A DNA stretch of 64,000 bases, from contig NC_135121.1 of the NCBI RefSeq assembly GCF_050908995.1, positions 3,720,001 to 3,784,000 on the forward strand, in the 5' to 3' direction. A model generated the notes under the pieces. That model saw only the letters and a list, made by a program, of their open reading frames with translations. It had not been told where the DNA came from and did no database searches. Below, one piece after another: positions 22,708 through 34,761 of this stretch. Source of the stretch: Andrena cerasifolii (Eukaryota; Arthropoda; Insecta; Hymenoptera; Andrenidae). Both the position numbers and the translations under genes were made by a program. The stretch's first letter is position 1. Every line of letters starts with the position of its first letter.

Positions 22708-23697
22708 TAACACTGTCCAACACGATTTTTGTTCCGCAATATCCACTGGGTGATGCTTGTAGAGTTTTTCGCCCTGAACCCGAATCCGCAAACCGTTTTC
22801 CGCCATCACCCTCAGTTTTTGAGAAATTAAAAAAAATGCAAATTTTCAACTTTCAACATTTTTTGTGTCGAAACGGTAATAGTTATTCGGTTGCTCGTTG
22901 CGTCTAATTATTCTATGAACCCTCCCGAATACAACGATATAAAAGTACACCCGAAATGCACTCATTTTTGAAGATATCTTTCAATTTATTTCCAAAACTA
23001 AGAGTCTAGGAGAAAATCTGAACATTTCACGCGATGCAGCGGACATTTTTCCTTGGGAAAGCATCAACAGAAGTGGTAAATCACGTTTTGTTTTCAATAC
23101 AGAAGCGAAATAGTTTGGCAAAACGTGCGCCGTCGACAGTGGTAGTCACGCGCGTTAAGCGATTGTGTTACGCTGAGCGGCCCACGCGCCGCCGTTGACT
23201 ACCACTGTCGACGCCGCACGTTTTGCCAAACTATTTCGCTTCTGTATTGAAAACAAAACGTGACTTACCACTTCTGTTGATGCTTTCCGAAGGAAAAATG
23301 TCTGCTGCATCTCGTGGAATAGGCAGATTTCCTCCTCGACCCTCAGTTTTGCAAATAAATTGAAAGATATCTTCAAAAATGAGTGCATTTCGGGTGTACT
23401 TTTATATCGTTGTATTCGGAGGGTTCATAGAATAATTTGACGCAACGAGCAACCGAGTAACTATTATCGTTTTAATAGAAGAAATGTTCAAAGCTGAAAA
23501 TTTGCTGTTTTTCTGAAAATCGAATTTCTCAAAAACTGAAGGTGATGACGACAAACGGATTGCGCATTAGTGTTCAACAAAAATCGTGTTGGACAGTGTA
23601 TTCGGTAATTATTTACTTTAGCGCACGAAAACCTATAAGAAACGGTTATTGAATGTTACAGAACAGGAAAAAAGTTCAATTTTGTTGGACAGTGTAA
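22708..23697. mobile_element. CACTG-ended palindromic MITE, copy 2 (recombinant right side)
   Basis: The left end CACTGTCCAACACG is at 22711. A first right end (GTTGGACAGTG) stops at 23598 and a second at 23694. The outermost pair is flanked by TAA on both sides (22708-22710, 23695-23697). Between the two right ends lies about 25 bp (TATTCGGTAATTATTTACTT) that matches the flank of copy 3, followed by the alternative right arm seen in copy 1. This mosaic implies recombination or nested insertion between family members. Confidence 0.7.
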
Positions 23698-24789
23698 TTT
23701 ATGTAATTGAGTAAATATTGCACATCAGATTGTGGAACATTGAAGGAGGTCGACTCCGATAACTTGCAATTAATACGTCATACTTCCTGTAGGCAGTAAC
23801 TATTTATTATTCTTTATAAATGTTCACTTCGTTATAGCTTACGGCTTCTTTACGTCCATCGCATACCCTCTATTTTCATACGAAGCAACTCCGCCAATTT
23901 GATACAGTTCTTTCGAAGAAGAAAATTCATTAAAACCCCGCATATCGCACACGGAAGTTAATGAATATTAATAAATATTGAAATATAACACAGGTAAAAA
24001 CAAGTTTGTTTTCGTGGAAGTTTCCAAGTCTCGCATTTTGTAACGGAAGAATTCAACCGAATACGCGTGAACTTGTTTTAAATGTATCCTGACGTGAAGC
24101 AGAATGGAATGACAGAAGTGACCGTTTTTCCGTCATCCCACCTACTACAATATAAGCAAGTCCCTTTCGAAGATATATTAAATATAGCTTCGTTTTGCCA
24201 GAGAGTTATTATTTTTATCCAAGTGGAAAGTCCGAAGCAGGCTTGAAATCCTTCAGAGTCAAAAGTAGGTAACAACCGTTTTGGACTGCAGTTACCTGGA
24301 CGGGCCAATCATATTTTACTGCGTCCGCAGCAATATTCTCACACCTTTATGAGACGGACCTACAATATTGTCACCGTAATATGCATGAATCAGGATAGCA
24401 ATTATGTAATTAGATTTACTGTTTAGGTAACTGCAGGCTTTTCCAGGGCGAGTCAAAGAAGAATATGTACCGTTCGGTTTCACGGCAGGAACGTATTACG
24501 TTTGTAACAGTCATGCGAAATCGAAGCTTCGTAAACTAAGTAGGTATTTTCGTAATGGATCGTAAAGATAATTTTGAATGAAAACGCTTTGTCGTATTTT
24601 CATAAGGCTGCTTTTCGACAGACGCCTTATTGTTGTTTATTGATAATTGAATGGATTTTTGTACATAAATCAACGCCCCATATTTTAATGTATGATATTA
24701 AAAGTTGACACAACAAGGTGTACCAGTGAAATGATGAAAAATTAGACTTTTAACTGTTGTTGCGTAAAAATTAGCATTACATACTTCGC
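23698..24789. other. Unique DNA; no gene recognised
   Basis: The stretch is of mixed, AT-leaning composition with no palindrome or tandem repeat seen. Short minus-strand frames (for example 24078-24308) have no motif. Confidence 0.4.
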
Positions 24790-26800
24790 CATAGATGTTT
24801 GATACTATTCAATATCACTGTCCAACAAAATTGAACTTTTTTTCTGTTCTGTAACATGAAATAGCTGTTTTTTATAGGGTTTCGTGCGGTGAAAACGAAT
24901 TCGCAAACCGTTTGTCACCATCACCCTCAATTTTCGAGAAATTCAATTTAAAAAAAAAAATGCAAAATTTCAAGTTTGAACATCTTTTCTGTTGAAAGGG
25001 TAATAGTTATTCGGTTGGTTGTTCCGTCAAATTATTCTATGAACCCTCGCGAACACAACGATATAAGTTATTATTCAATTATAAGCATATAAATATGTTT
25101 CAACAACGATAAAAGGGAAAAGGACACCCGAAATGCACCAATTTTTGCAGATATTTTGCTATATATTTAAAAAACTAAGGGTCTAGGAGACAAACTGACT
25201 ACTCCAAGCGATGCAGCAGAAAATTTTCTTTCGGAAACCACCAACAGAAGTGGTAAGTCACGTTTTGTTTTCGATACAGAAGCGAAATAGTTTGGCAAAA
25301 CGTGCGGCGCCGACAGTGGTAGTCACGCGCGTTAAGCGATTGTGTGACGGCAGTGGATCGCGCGCCGCCTTTGACTACCACTGTTGACGGCGCACGTTTT
25401 GCCAAACTATTTCGCTTCTGTATTGAAAACAAAACGTGATTTACCACTTCTGTTGATGCTTTCCGATGGAAAATTTTCTGTTGCATCGCGTGGAATAGTC
25501 AGATTTCCTCCTCGACCCTCAGTTTTGGAAATAATTTGAAAGATATCTTCAAAAATGAGTGCATTTCGGGTGTACTTTTATATCGTTGTATTCGGGAGGG
25601 TTCATAGAATAATTTGCCGTAACGAGCAACCGAATAACTATTACCGTTTCGACACAAAAGATGTTCAAAGTCGAAAATTTGCAGTTTTTCTTAAAAACCG
25701 AATTTCTCGAAAACAGAGAGTGATGGCAAATAACGGTTTGCGTATTAGTGTTCAACAGTGTATTCGGTAACTATATACTTTAGCGATTCCTCGCTGATTT
25801 TAATGAAATTTGGATATGTTGTCGGGGACACGCTTCTGAATAACTTTTTCCTCTACATGTTACCGTCGCTGGGACTTAGTTTCCGAGATATTCGCAAAAA
25901 TATTTTTTCAATTTCTTACTTTGGTGTCATAATTTCGGGTAGTGTTGGGTTAGGATTAGCATAAATAAATATAAGTGCACTTCACATTCAACATTATTTT
26001 CAATTTTTATTGAGAACCCGAGAACGCGCGAGTGAAAACGAAAATGTCAACACTTTCATACTTTGTCTCGCTCCGTCTTTCAGCTCGAGCTCGAGCTCGA
26101 CCCGCGGGCGGGCCTACAATGCATCAGCGCATATTTTTCCTATACATGTTACCGTCGCTCGACCTTCGTTTCCGAGATATTTACGAAAAACTTCGGTTGA
26201 CTTATTCCGACACAACGCATTCCACTTTTCAACTTGTCTCGGGTATTAGAATTGGTTGTGGCTAGATCAGTGCGCGCGGCGCGCGCCCGCTCGCGGGCGC
26301 GTAAAGCATGGTGCCGCACCGATGTGAGTGGGGGTGTTGACGGGAGCCCCCACACATCCAATAGGTGCTCCCGAAAGCAGTCTCTTCCTAGGAAAAAAAT
26401 TATGTTTTAGAATCAGAGGCATCTTAATATCCGGCGGCGCCGGCGCCGCCGAACAGAGTCGGGGTTGACGGGCATCCGCAAGTTTCTGGTCGAAATCTCC
26501 AAACTTACATCGATTTGCTACCACGCTTTACGCGCCCGCGAGCGGCCGCGCGCCCACGCGCTAATCTAACCGCAACCTATACTAATATCCGGGACAAGTT
26601 GGAAAGTGGAATGCGTTGCGTCGGAATAAGTCAACCGAAGTTTTTCGCAAATATTTCGGAAACTAACGCCGAGCGGCGGTAACATGTATAGGAAAAAGTT
26701 GTTCAAAATGTGGAGTTTTACAACATATCCAAATTTCATCAAAATCGGTGAGAAATCGCTAATGTAAATAATTACCCAATATTCTATTAATAAAATGAAT
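24790..26800. mobile_element. Long-arm foldback element 'B' interrupted by a CACTG MITE
   Basis: The right arm (about 26330-26800) read inward is GGTAATTATTTACATTAGCG, GATGAAATTTGGATATGTTG, GTTGACTTATTCCGAC and so on. The left side carries the same sequence in opposite order from 25764 to about 26330, partly twice. Its outermost TIR bases (ATTCAATAT) lie at 24807-24815, cut off by the CACTG element inserted at TAT. The centre is very GC-rich, with a GGCGGCGCCGGCGCCGCC-like palindrome near 26435. No transposase is seen. A related fragment is at 36310-36485 and 38194-38225. Confidence 0.6.
24813..25763. mobile_element. CACTG-ended palindromic MITE, copy 3
   Basis: The left end CACTGTCCAACAAAATTG is at 24816 and the right end, with a 2-bp loss, reads GTTCAACAGTG to 25760. 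Flanking TAT occurs on both sides (24813-24815, 25761-25763). The inner arms around 25260-25430 are the same conserved block as in copies 1 and 2. Insertion was into the left terminal repeat of foldback element B. Confidence 0.75.
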
Positions 26801-27404
26801 AAGTTGTTGAGATATTGTATTATATACTTTTATATATAGCCCGCGATTCTGACTCAATGTTTTCTGGTTTGTTTCCCGTGCGATTGTGGAATCAGTGTGT
26901 TTGGCGTTGTTGCTGGAATGTTATGTTGATGGTTTGGTGGCGTTGGCGTCGAGCGTGAAGCGTGCTTGACTTTGTGTCTTACAGCGTTGTCGCGTTGTAC
27001 AGTGTTGTTCGTTCGTTGCGTCCGTATGCGGGGTAGCGTTTCGCCGTGTGCGGTAGTTCGTTTCTTAAATTAGTCAGCGTTTTCAATAGGATAGTGGCTT
27101 GTACGTACAAGCAGTATATATTTCAAGCAATAAATACTTAAACCTTATGAAGTGGTGGCTTTAATATCTCAATATAAGTATGTGTATGTGTATCTTCTGT
27201 TGCCTACCCACCCTGCAGTCGTACTTGAAAGGTTGATTTTTTCTGAAATCATGGAAATAAAATCTCCTTCTTGGTGTAGTTCTTCCGCTACGCGTGATCT
27301 GTACGAGTTAGCGGTTGTGTTCATTGGCCATAAATAATTACACGATTGTAAAGCAAGTCGAAGATTTCTACCATTATAAGTCTAGTGAATTTAGGATCTG
27401 TCTT
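26801..27404. other. Unique DNA; GT-rich plus strand segment
   Basis: From 26870 to 27080 the plus strand is notably rich in G and T (GTTGTTGCTGG, GCGTTGTCGCG). I see no repeat, RNA or coding feature. Confidence 0.35.
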
Positions 27405-28005
27405 CGGAATAAATCCTAGCAAGCTAAATTTTGGTATGGGCCTTTATTTAGTCGTTTTAAACAATATGTCAAAAGTCCCCATGGATCCGACCTCCGCTAA
27501 AAATTTTACAGAGGGTTGAAACAACAACTGTTTTTCGCGAATATCTCCTTATCTAGCAGTTTCGCGACAAAAATATTTATTATACAATTCATAGCTCAGG
27601 AAATTCTCTACAAAAAAGGTGCTATGAGTTTTTTTCGTAGGAGTAATAAGAACGCCAACATCAATGGATATAGCACATGTAGAGCGAATAGAAAGCACAA
27701 GAGTAGGTTTATGCTATGCTGTCTCAAAAATTGGAAGCTGCCAACATCAACGTGAAACACGCTCAAGACGATGCTGACGTTCTCATTACTCCCACGAGAA
27801 AAACTCATACAACCTTTTTTGTAAAGAATTTCCTAGGCTGTAAATTGTATAATAACTATTTTTGTCGCAAAACTGCTAGATAACGAGATATTCGCGAAAA
27901 ACAGTTGTTTTTCTCAACCCTCTGTAAAATTTTTAGCGGCGGTCGGATCGATGGGGACTTTTGACCAAACCAAAAATTAGCTTGGTGGGAATTATTCCGT
28001 AGATT
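27405..28005. mobile_element. Foldback element, 0.6 kb, family unknown
   Basis: Arms of about 240 bp (27405-27650 and 27770-28005) are complementary. Shared blocks include AAAAATTTTACAGAGGGTTG, AACTGTTTTTCGCGAATATC and GGAAATTCT(C/T)TACAAAAAAGG. The outermost ~20 bp diverge, so terminal sequence and target duplication cannot be fixed. No coding sequence; the short frames are arms of the palindrome. Confidence 0.7.
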
Positions 28006-28400
28006 GGGTAGATTTCCGTCTAATTTCCCTGTACCAGTAATCAGTTCAGTTTCACTCACCATTTGTCTTACTATAAGAACTGACTCGAAAAATTACTTTC
28101 CATGTTGTATGAACTCCATAGCTACCGATGGCATGTAGGGACTTTCCTACCAATGTTCATTCCTAACAACTTCCTCACTACGTTTTTACTTATATTCATT
28201 ATTCCTCTAATGTTTATGTTCCTTTTCCGTTTATGAACAACAATCTTTGAACATTGCGATCATGCTATGTAATTTCAATAATTTTGGAATGCCCCATGTT
28301 ATTGACACTGAGTGTATATAAACTGTTTCGATTGATAAATGGGAAATTTATTGAAAATTAAATACGCTTTTGTATTTAAAACATTCCCATGCCTTTTATC

Positions 28401-29026
28401 TAGGGCTGCCATCCGTCCGGGTTTCCCCGGATTTGTCCTCTTTTTTAGGACGTCCGGAGACATCCAGGAGGATTTTCTGTAGTGATCCGGGTTTTTCGAT
28501 GCTGCTTGCTCCTTGATTGCGGTTACAGTCTGTAATTTTTACAGAAATTTGTCCTGGGATATCGTACCTGATATAAGAAATACTTCAAAATGTCCGGGTT
28601 TCAAGTGCAAATATCCAGGATTTAATATTCTCTGTCCTAGCAAAGAGGAGATATAATAAGAGGCGTCACTGGACAAGGACAGACATAAACTAGGGAAACC
28701 ACTAGACAACCAATTCAAGCGCCCATTCGGCACTGATCGGTAAACCACGGTAAACTCCGGCAATAATCAGCAAATTGCGGTAAGGTACATTTAGTCGATT
28801 TGAATATCCCGCTCGAGTAGACAAACAACTTAAATGCCAAGGTCAAGTAAGGACTTCAAAGGTTCCGCCCGGAGTGACGCCTCTTATTATATCTCCTCTT
28901 TGGTCCTAGGTTAGTGATCTTACGGTTGGCAGCCCTGTACCTAATACACACATGTAAGAAACAGTTAGAAGTGTCCGGGTTTCAAGTGGAAATGTCCGGT
29001 GAGTGATTTTACAGATGGCAGCACTA
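28401..29026. mobile_element. hAT-like element with TAGGGCTGCCA ends
   Basis: The left end TAGGGCTGCCATCCG (28401) pairs with GGTTGGCAGCCCTG (to 28937) or with a second, diverged end GATGGCAGCACTA (to 29026). Internal motif GTCCGGGTTTCAAGTG occurs twice near the right side. CAGGGCTGCCA-type ends are common in hAT elements, but an 8-bp duplication is not clear, so both limits are tentative. A 262-bp MITE is nested inside. Confidence 0.45.
28634..28909. mobile_element. Nested MITE with perfect 7-bp duplication
   Basis: Ends CAAAGAGGAGATATAATAAG and complement (28641-28902) continue as a ~30-bp inverted repeat (AGGCGTCACT). GTCCTAG flanks both sides (28634-28640, 28903-28909). A 7-bp duplication is unusual; an 8-bp hAT or P-type duplication with one lost base is possible. 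It has no coding capacity. Confidence 0.75.
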
Positions 29027-30055
29027 CTTGTACAGCAACAACGCCTTTGTGTTCGCAGGCTACGATGTTATAAATTTAAAATGCCTCCTGGTAAGCTAAC
29101 CTATACCGTCGCGATCCAACAGCGAACAGCAAGCTGCTGGCTGGTGTAGTTTAGGAGTCGATGCTGGTAGACGTATTATTTCATGGATTTCGAATGCACG
29201 GCTACGTTTTGTGCGGGCACATTGAAGACCGTGGATACTGGTTCCATAACAGGCTGCGTCGTTTAGATACGGACGTCATTTTGTATTCGGGCCTGGAATG
29301 CACTTTGGGTTTCGGTCATATTTATTTTCGTATCTGCTTCATCTTTATTCGCATGTTTAGCTCTGTTAAATGTCCCGCGATACAGCCCGTAGATTGTGAC
29401 ACTTTGTGTCAACATTGAAGTGGAAAATTACGAAAGGCAGCGGGGAAATATTTCGCCGCGTTTTATTAAATCGTCGACTATCGGCCCGCGATAAAAACGT
29501 TGCTTTACGCCGCTCTAAGGTGGGACTGTTAATGGCATAAAAGCAGGATTTCAATGTAACGATCAGTAACATCGCAACTGCTGTTTACGACAATGGAAAT
29601 GGGAACTGCAGCTTACCTTACTCTTTTTTATAGTCCGAACAAACCTTACAAGTGGGTATACATAGTAGGTACACTGCGGGTGAATTATCAAAGTGCACTT
29701 GCATATTAGTCAAGTATTCCTCGGCAGTTTACGGAACGTAAAATGTTGTGATGTAACTTATACAGGTAGGCCAATTTTTAACGGCCCGGATATTCAAGGG
29801 AGACATTACGAACTGGGCATAAACTCATAGGGGGCAAGATTTTGGACATTTGGATGCCGCTATATTTTTGTTAATGAGAATACAAACATTTTTTGCGTTG
29901 AATTACATTTTCAACGAAGATGAAAGCAAGGTCCTTCATTAATTCAGGTCACTGAATATGGGTTTTACTAATTAATTCAGTACTTTTTATGAAGTGCACG
30001 TGCTTCTAGGATCTTAGAAGTAAGAAATACTCATGCAGGAGTATTGCAACATACG
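29027..30055. other. Unique DNA; no gene recognised
   Basis: A small CpG-containing part (29080-29540) grades into AT-rich DNA. An open frame at 29161-29418 has no recognisable motif. No repeat structure was seen. Confidence 0.4.
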
Positions 30056-30282
30056 TACAGGGTGTCTCAAAATTCAGGAACTTTCCGGAACATGTAATAT
30101 CCTGATGCGTGCCTCCCGCGTTGCGCGCCAGAGGTCACTGCGTCGCTCTCAGCTGTTTCGGCTGTAAACTGAGCGGCTCGGAAGTTCCACCGCTAATATT
30201 CAACTGTTAATATCTCGGGAACGAAGCCTGGGATCCGAAAACGGTAAAGGATTTTTCGATCGCAATTTTCGAACACCCTGTA
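30056..30282. mobile_element. Mariner-type MITE, CAGGGTGT ends, 223 bp
   Basis: The element (30058-30280) runs from CAGGGTGTCTCAAAATTC to GAACACCCTG and is flanked by TA on both sides. The interior is GC-rich (CGTTGCGCGCC) and not a full palindrome. Short TACAGGGTGT elements of this kind are widespread in insects. A related one is at 61342-61715. Confidence 0.7.
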
Positions 30283-31194
30283 TATTTGTAGAAGACTAAT
30301 TACTTGGCTCGCGAATCTCGGGGATCACGTATTCGAGTCTCTGCCAAACATCTTTTGTAAAATTTTCCGCTTTAAATATTTTCTTCTCTGAGTGGCAGAA
30401 AAATGTAGTTCTTATAACGATTCTTTAAAACATAAATTATGGTTTGTGTCTTATTTTACTTTGTAGGTACTGGTACCATATTATTTTTTTAGGCGCTTGT
30501 AAGGAAATAATGGTCAGTACCATTTGGAAAGCTATGATGCTAATGATGAATAATAATAATTGTTATAAGTGATATTTAGAAAAAAGCCATTATACAACAC
30601 GTTCTATTAATTTGCTTTGCAATACATTTAAACTCTCTTAGATATGACATATATATATATAAATGAAGAACAGAGTTTGGAATGAAAAGAACCTTGGAAT
30701 GTGTTTGGCTGTCAGCCACCCAATGCTATTCGACTGCCATTGCTCCTATTGCCAAAAACTCCTTGCCATAAGCGCTCCCTCGCCCATATGCACTGTAAGT
30801 AGAGACAGAGTGCTTCCATGTTTGATAAGATATCGGAGACAGAAGTGTGCGGAAATAGAAAAGGGGATGGGATCTTTCTTGACTCTCTTCGTTCTCCTAC
30901 TTCTCTCTTGAGGCATGCGCATTCACAGTAGGGGAAAGTTGGGTCACACGGGGTATTATTGTTTTTCTGTGATGAGAGGTGCGATATGCCACCAACGGTG
31001 GTGTTAGATTAATTCTGGTCGTCCCCATGACAGTTCTTGATCAAACATAGACACCAGCACTCATTAGTTTTTGTTTGGGCGAGTTTGAAAAAATTACAGT
31101 GAATAAAGTTCGATTTTGCATTTGCGATTTTATCCTGTTATATAACTTCAATCTAAAGATTCAATTATTACGGTAAGTAAAGCATTGGATTCCA
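30283..31194. other. AT-rich unique DNA
   Basis: It contains a short (TA)n run near 30647-30660 and, at about 30930, GGGGAAAGTTGGGTCACACGG, which resembles the ends of the TA-flanked GGGGAGACCGGGG family. No partner end is certain. No gene is seen. Confidence 0.35.
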
Positions 31195-31480
31195 TAGTTC
31201 AGGCCTGCCCTTTAGGGTGCAAATACCTCCTCGAGTTCTGGGACCCGGGCAACAGCCGAGGGCTGCACTGTTACATTGTTAACCGTTGCGTAGGTTTCGG
31301 GAGTACTGCAAGAGTGTGTGTGCCTACAACGCGTGAGGCCCAGTACAGTCTTGCAGTTCTCCCGCAGCCCATGTTGTGGTTAGCAACGTAACAGTCCCGC
31401 GCTCGGCTGTTGCCCGGGTCCCATAACTTGAGGAGGTATTTGCACCGTAAAGGCCAGGTCTGCCATAGTGTATCCATAGT
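31195..31480. repeat. Foldback repeat, about 130-bp GC-rich arms
   Basis: Arms at about 31200-31330 and 31345-31480 share GGTGCAAATACCTCCTC, GGGACCCGGGCAACAGCCGA, TGTTAC(A/G)TTG and related blocks in inverse order. The outer limits diverge (TTCAGGCCTGCC against GGCAGACCTGGCC). No target duplication or coding function is evident. Confidence 0.75.
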
Positions 31481-33666
31481 ATAGTATTTCACTTTTTACC
31501 CACTTGTTTGCCTGAAGTTGAACTGTAGATATGTCATGTTTAATAAAGAACCTCATGTGCGGGCAAACCGGAGTACCAAAGTATGCGGCAAAACGGGGTA
31601 CCTCCTATTAACTATAGTACAATAATCGCCCCCGACTGAGTAGGCCTGATATAAGCTGCAACTTGGGACGGCAAATTTTAGGCAAAAAAAATTGAAAAGG
31701 TAGCAAAATGTTTTTATTTTGGCTGTTTTGCCACGTGATCTTCAGACGCAGAGACTTGAGACAACTTTAAAAACACTTCACTCTTTTTCATATGTGAGTT
31801 GTCATAGTGAATTTATTTTAAAATTGTCTCAACTCTTTTCAATTAAAACATTTGATGATATTTCTCAAAAAGGGTGGCAGGCGCGTGTTAGCCTAGAGGT
31901 GCCAAATTTCCAAATCCGCCTCTGGTCTGAGGCCAAGTTATGGGGGTACATGGGTATTAGACAGCTAAAATCAACGTTTGCTTTTATGCTAGATTGTAGA
32001 GCCAGTAATAACTTAAACCATTTGCTCTTTTAACAATTTTTTCTTAGAGACATAAGACGTATTTTCAAATAAGAATGCTTACAAAATATTAAAAATTGAT
32101 TAATATACAAGACGACAACGTGACTGCTTGCGTAATGCGCGCCTTCATATGGTGAATACGATTCCGATTGACCGACTCATCTGACAGCAAAATCGCTGTA
32201 TATGAGTATCCTTCAACTCAAAATCTACAATGTGGAACTCGGTCGAAAAATTTTAGTAAAAATTCACGGAGTTATACAACAAATATGAACTTTGAAAGAT
32301 TTCACTGAAGACCGAGGACCCAGGTAGCATCTGCGTTCAGATCTCTTATCTCTCTTGCTGGTGCTGTGTTCGGTGGAAAGAAAATAAATAAACACACTCT
32401 GGTCATATGTTATTGTACTAGCTAGCATCATCTTTACAATAAAGAAACACTATAATTTACCAAACACTTACCACTAATTCGATAAAAAGCCTGTCTTACC
32501 TCTTTGAAACGTAAACAAAGACCGAACTGAAGCCGCACCAAACCAGTTTGGAGATAAGCACATTACGCTGAACAAAAAATGACTAAGTCCATATATTTTA
32601 GGCAACAGGAATGTAAATACAAAACGCACTGTTGAAAAATACTAACGCAGCTGCTTACAAAAATTGATTTTCTTATGGGGAATATGCGGGTGCATATGCC
32701 CCCTGTACACGGTTAAGCGCTCAGGTGCCTTTGAAGCCTACCACTGCATTCAAATTCAGCGATTTCAATGAAATTTTTATGAAATTCTGTGTGAAAAATA
32801 TCACAGATAGCGTTCCTACAAGAATACTTGGGAAAGTTTCCTTTCGGTAACTGTTTATTTACGTTTCTATTAGCTTGGGATGTGTTTGCACTCTTGTGCA
32901 CAGAGTGAAGGTTGAAGCCCGCCGCAGCGCGTTTACCTGCATTTACTTTGCCCGTTACTTTAAACCCTGTAACTCCCGCAATGTTTAGAATTTTCCAATG
33001 AAATTTTTTTTTAAATACTTCTATGGCTATCATAAACAATCGAAAAAATATTTCGATGTTTTGACCCCGAAATACCCATGTACCGCCTTAAGAGTCGCAG
33101 TGGTGTTTAAAGTTCTATTTGCCATCTGATTTTTGTTAGCAGAAATAATATATTATTTACCATATTTTATCCGGCTTCCCCTTTTCCTCAGTGCTCTATA
33201 TATGTACACTAGCTTTACTACTCGGCTCCGCCTGAAATTTAAATTCTGATTTTATGAAATAATTTTTTTTTTATTTTTTTGTCAAGATGGTCACATTCAT
33301 CTGGATTAGTCAGGCATAATGAGCTGAGGCACATTTCGTGATCCCAGCATTTAACGTTCAAAAGTTTTTAGGCGACAAACACACAACATATAGAAGCTTT
33401 CTGATTTATATATTGAGATACACACTTATTTAATTAAGGTGCCCTCCTGTTTAGTTTGTCAACAGTTGAAAATTAAATATTTCCATAAATATCTTTGTTT
33501 GTTTTCGCTCTAGATTCACGGAAAACCGTTTGAGTGCGATCAGCGAACATGCTGTCATTTACTTTTTAAGGGTGAAGTTGTTAGGAACTGTGGGAATATG
33601 TAAGTTCAAGTCTACATTTTGAGTAGCAAGCTTAAAAATATTTAGTAGGTACCTATATACCGATAA
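31481..33666. other. Unique DNA; no gene recognised
   Basis: Mixed AT-rich DNA. Open frames at 31719-32033 (plus) and 32713-33039 (minus) are not backed by domain-like sequence, codon pattern or splice signals that I can judge. It is probably intronic or intergenic. Confidence 0.4.
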
Positions 33667-34761
33667 TAGGGTGGCTCTTATTTACTCTTGGTAAAAAATT
33701 TTTCAAGATTTTCTTCGGGGCATTCTCCAGGATAGTTACAAATAATTAAAAAAAAATCCGTGTAAAGTTTTGAGCTCGATCGGATAACGGGAAAGGGTGC
33801 CCCTGTACCCTTAAACATTTAAATAATTATTTAACAGCTCACGAAGTCGATATTATATAATATCCTCCAAGTTATTGATTAAATAAAAAAATATGTCAAA
33901 CAAAAGTTGTAGATCCGGACAAGGAGCACCTCCTATGTTCTATTACATTTTCTCGTGCGACAAACGGTTTTCGAAAAATGTCCCAAAAACTAAAAGAAAA
34001 AGGATCTATATTTTCTCTAACTTTGAAAATTTAAATGCTTCTAGAACACTTTTTATATATGAAGGCCAACAAGAAAAATGGAATTTTTATTTTCGAGGAC
34101 TATTTTTTAAACATTTAGGAGGGGGAGCATATACCTTAATATTCGGGGAAAAAATTCTTATTTTTAGTGTTTGATATGTCATGAATGTTTTCTGAAAATT
34201 TGGGACCGAAATTTGCAAAAATATCGAAATATGAGACTATATCTTTGCGAATCGATATTTTTGCGAATTTCGGTCCCAAATTTTCAGGAAACATTTATGA
34301 CATATCAAACACTGAAAATAAGATTTTTGTTTAACTTTTTCGCATATTTCGGTACTCAGCTCCCTTAAATGTTTAAAAAATAGTCCTTGAAAATAAAAAT
34401 TTCATTTTTTTGTTCGCCTTCATAAATAAAAAGTTTTCTAGAAGCATTTAAACTTTCAAAATTTGAGGAAAATTTTTTTTTTTTAGTTTTTCGGACTTTT
34501 TTCGAAAAGCGTTTGTCGCACGAGAAAAAGTAATAGAACATAAAAGATGCTCCTTGTCCGGATCTACAACTTTTGTTTGACATATTGTTTTATTTAATCA
34601 ATAACTTGGAGGATATTATATAAAATCGACTTCGCGAGCTGTTAAATAATGATTTAAATGTTTAAGGGCCCAGGGGCACCCTTTCCCCTTATCCGATCGA
34701 GCTCAAACTTTACACGGATTTTACACGAAAATTCAAAAATCGAAAATAAGAGCCACCCTTA
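33667..34761. mobile_element. 1.09-kb near-complete palindrome (foldback element), TA-flanked
   Basis: The ends GGGTGGCTCTTATTT (33669) and AAATAAGAGCCACCC (34758) are bordered by TA, on the right after one extra T. Both arms of about 500 bp pair nearly end to end around an axis near 34232. Examples are ACAAAAGTTGTAGATCCGGA, CAAGGAGC, TTTTCGAAAA and GGGACCGAAATT. The open frames at 33893-34174 and 34365-34583 are the same sequence read from the two arms, not genes. The TA duplication suggests a mariner-type mobiliser. No transposase is present. Confidence 0.8.

Noticed and set aside
33893..34583. Two similar proteins starting MSNKSCRSGQGA on opposite strands
   Set aside because: They are the same sequence from the two arms of the 1.1-kb palindrome and have no recognisable domain.
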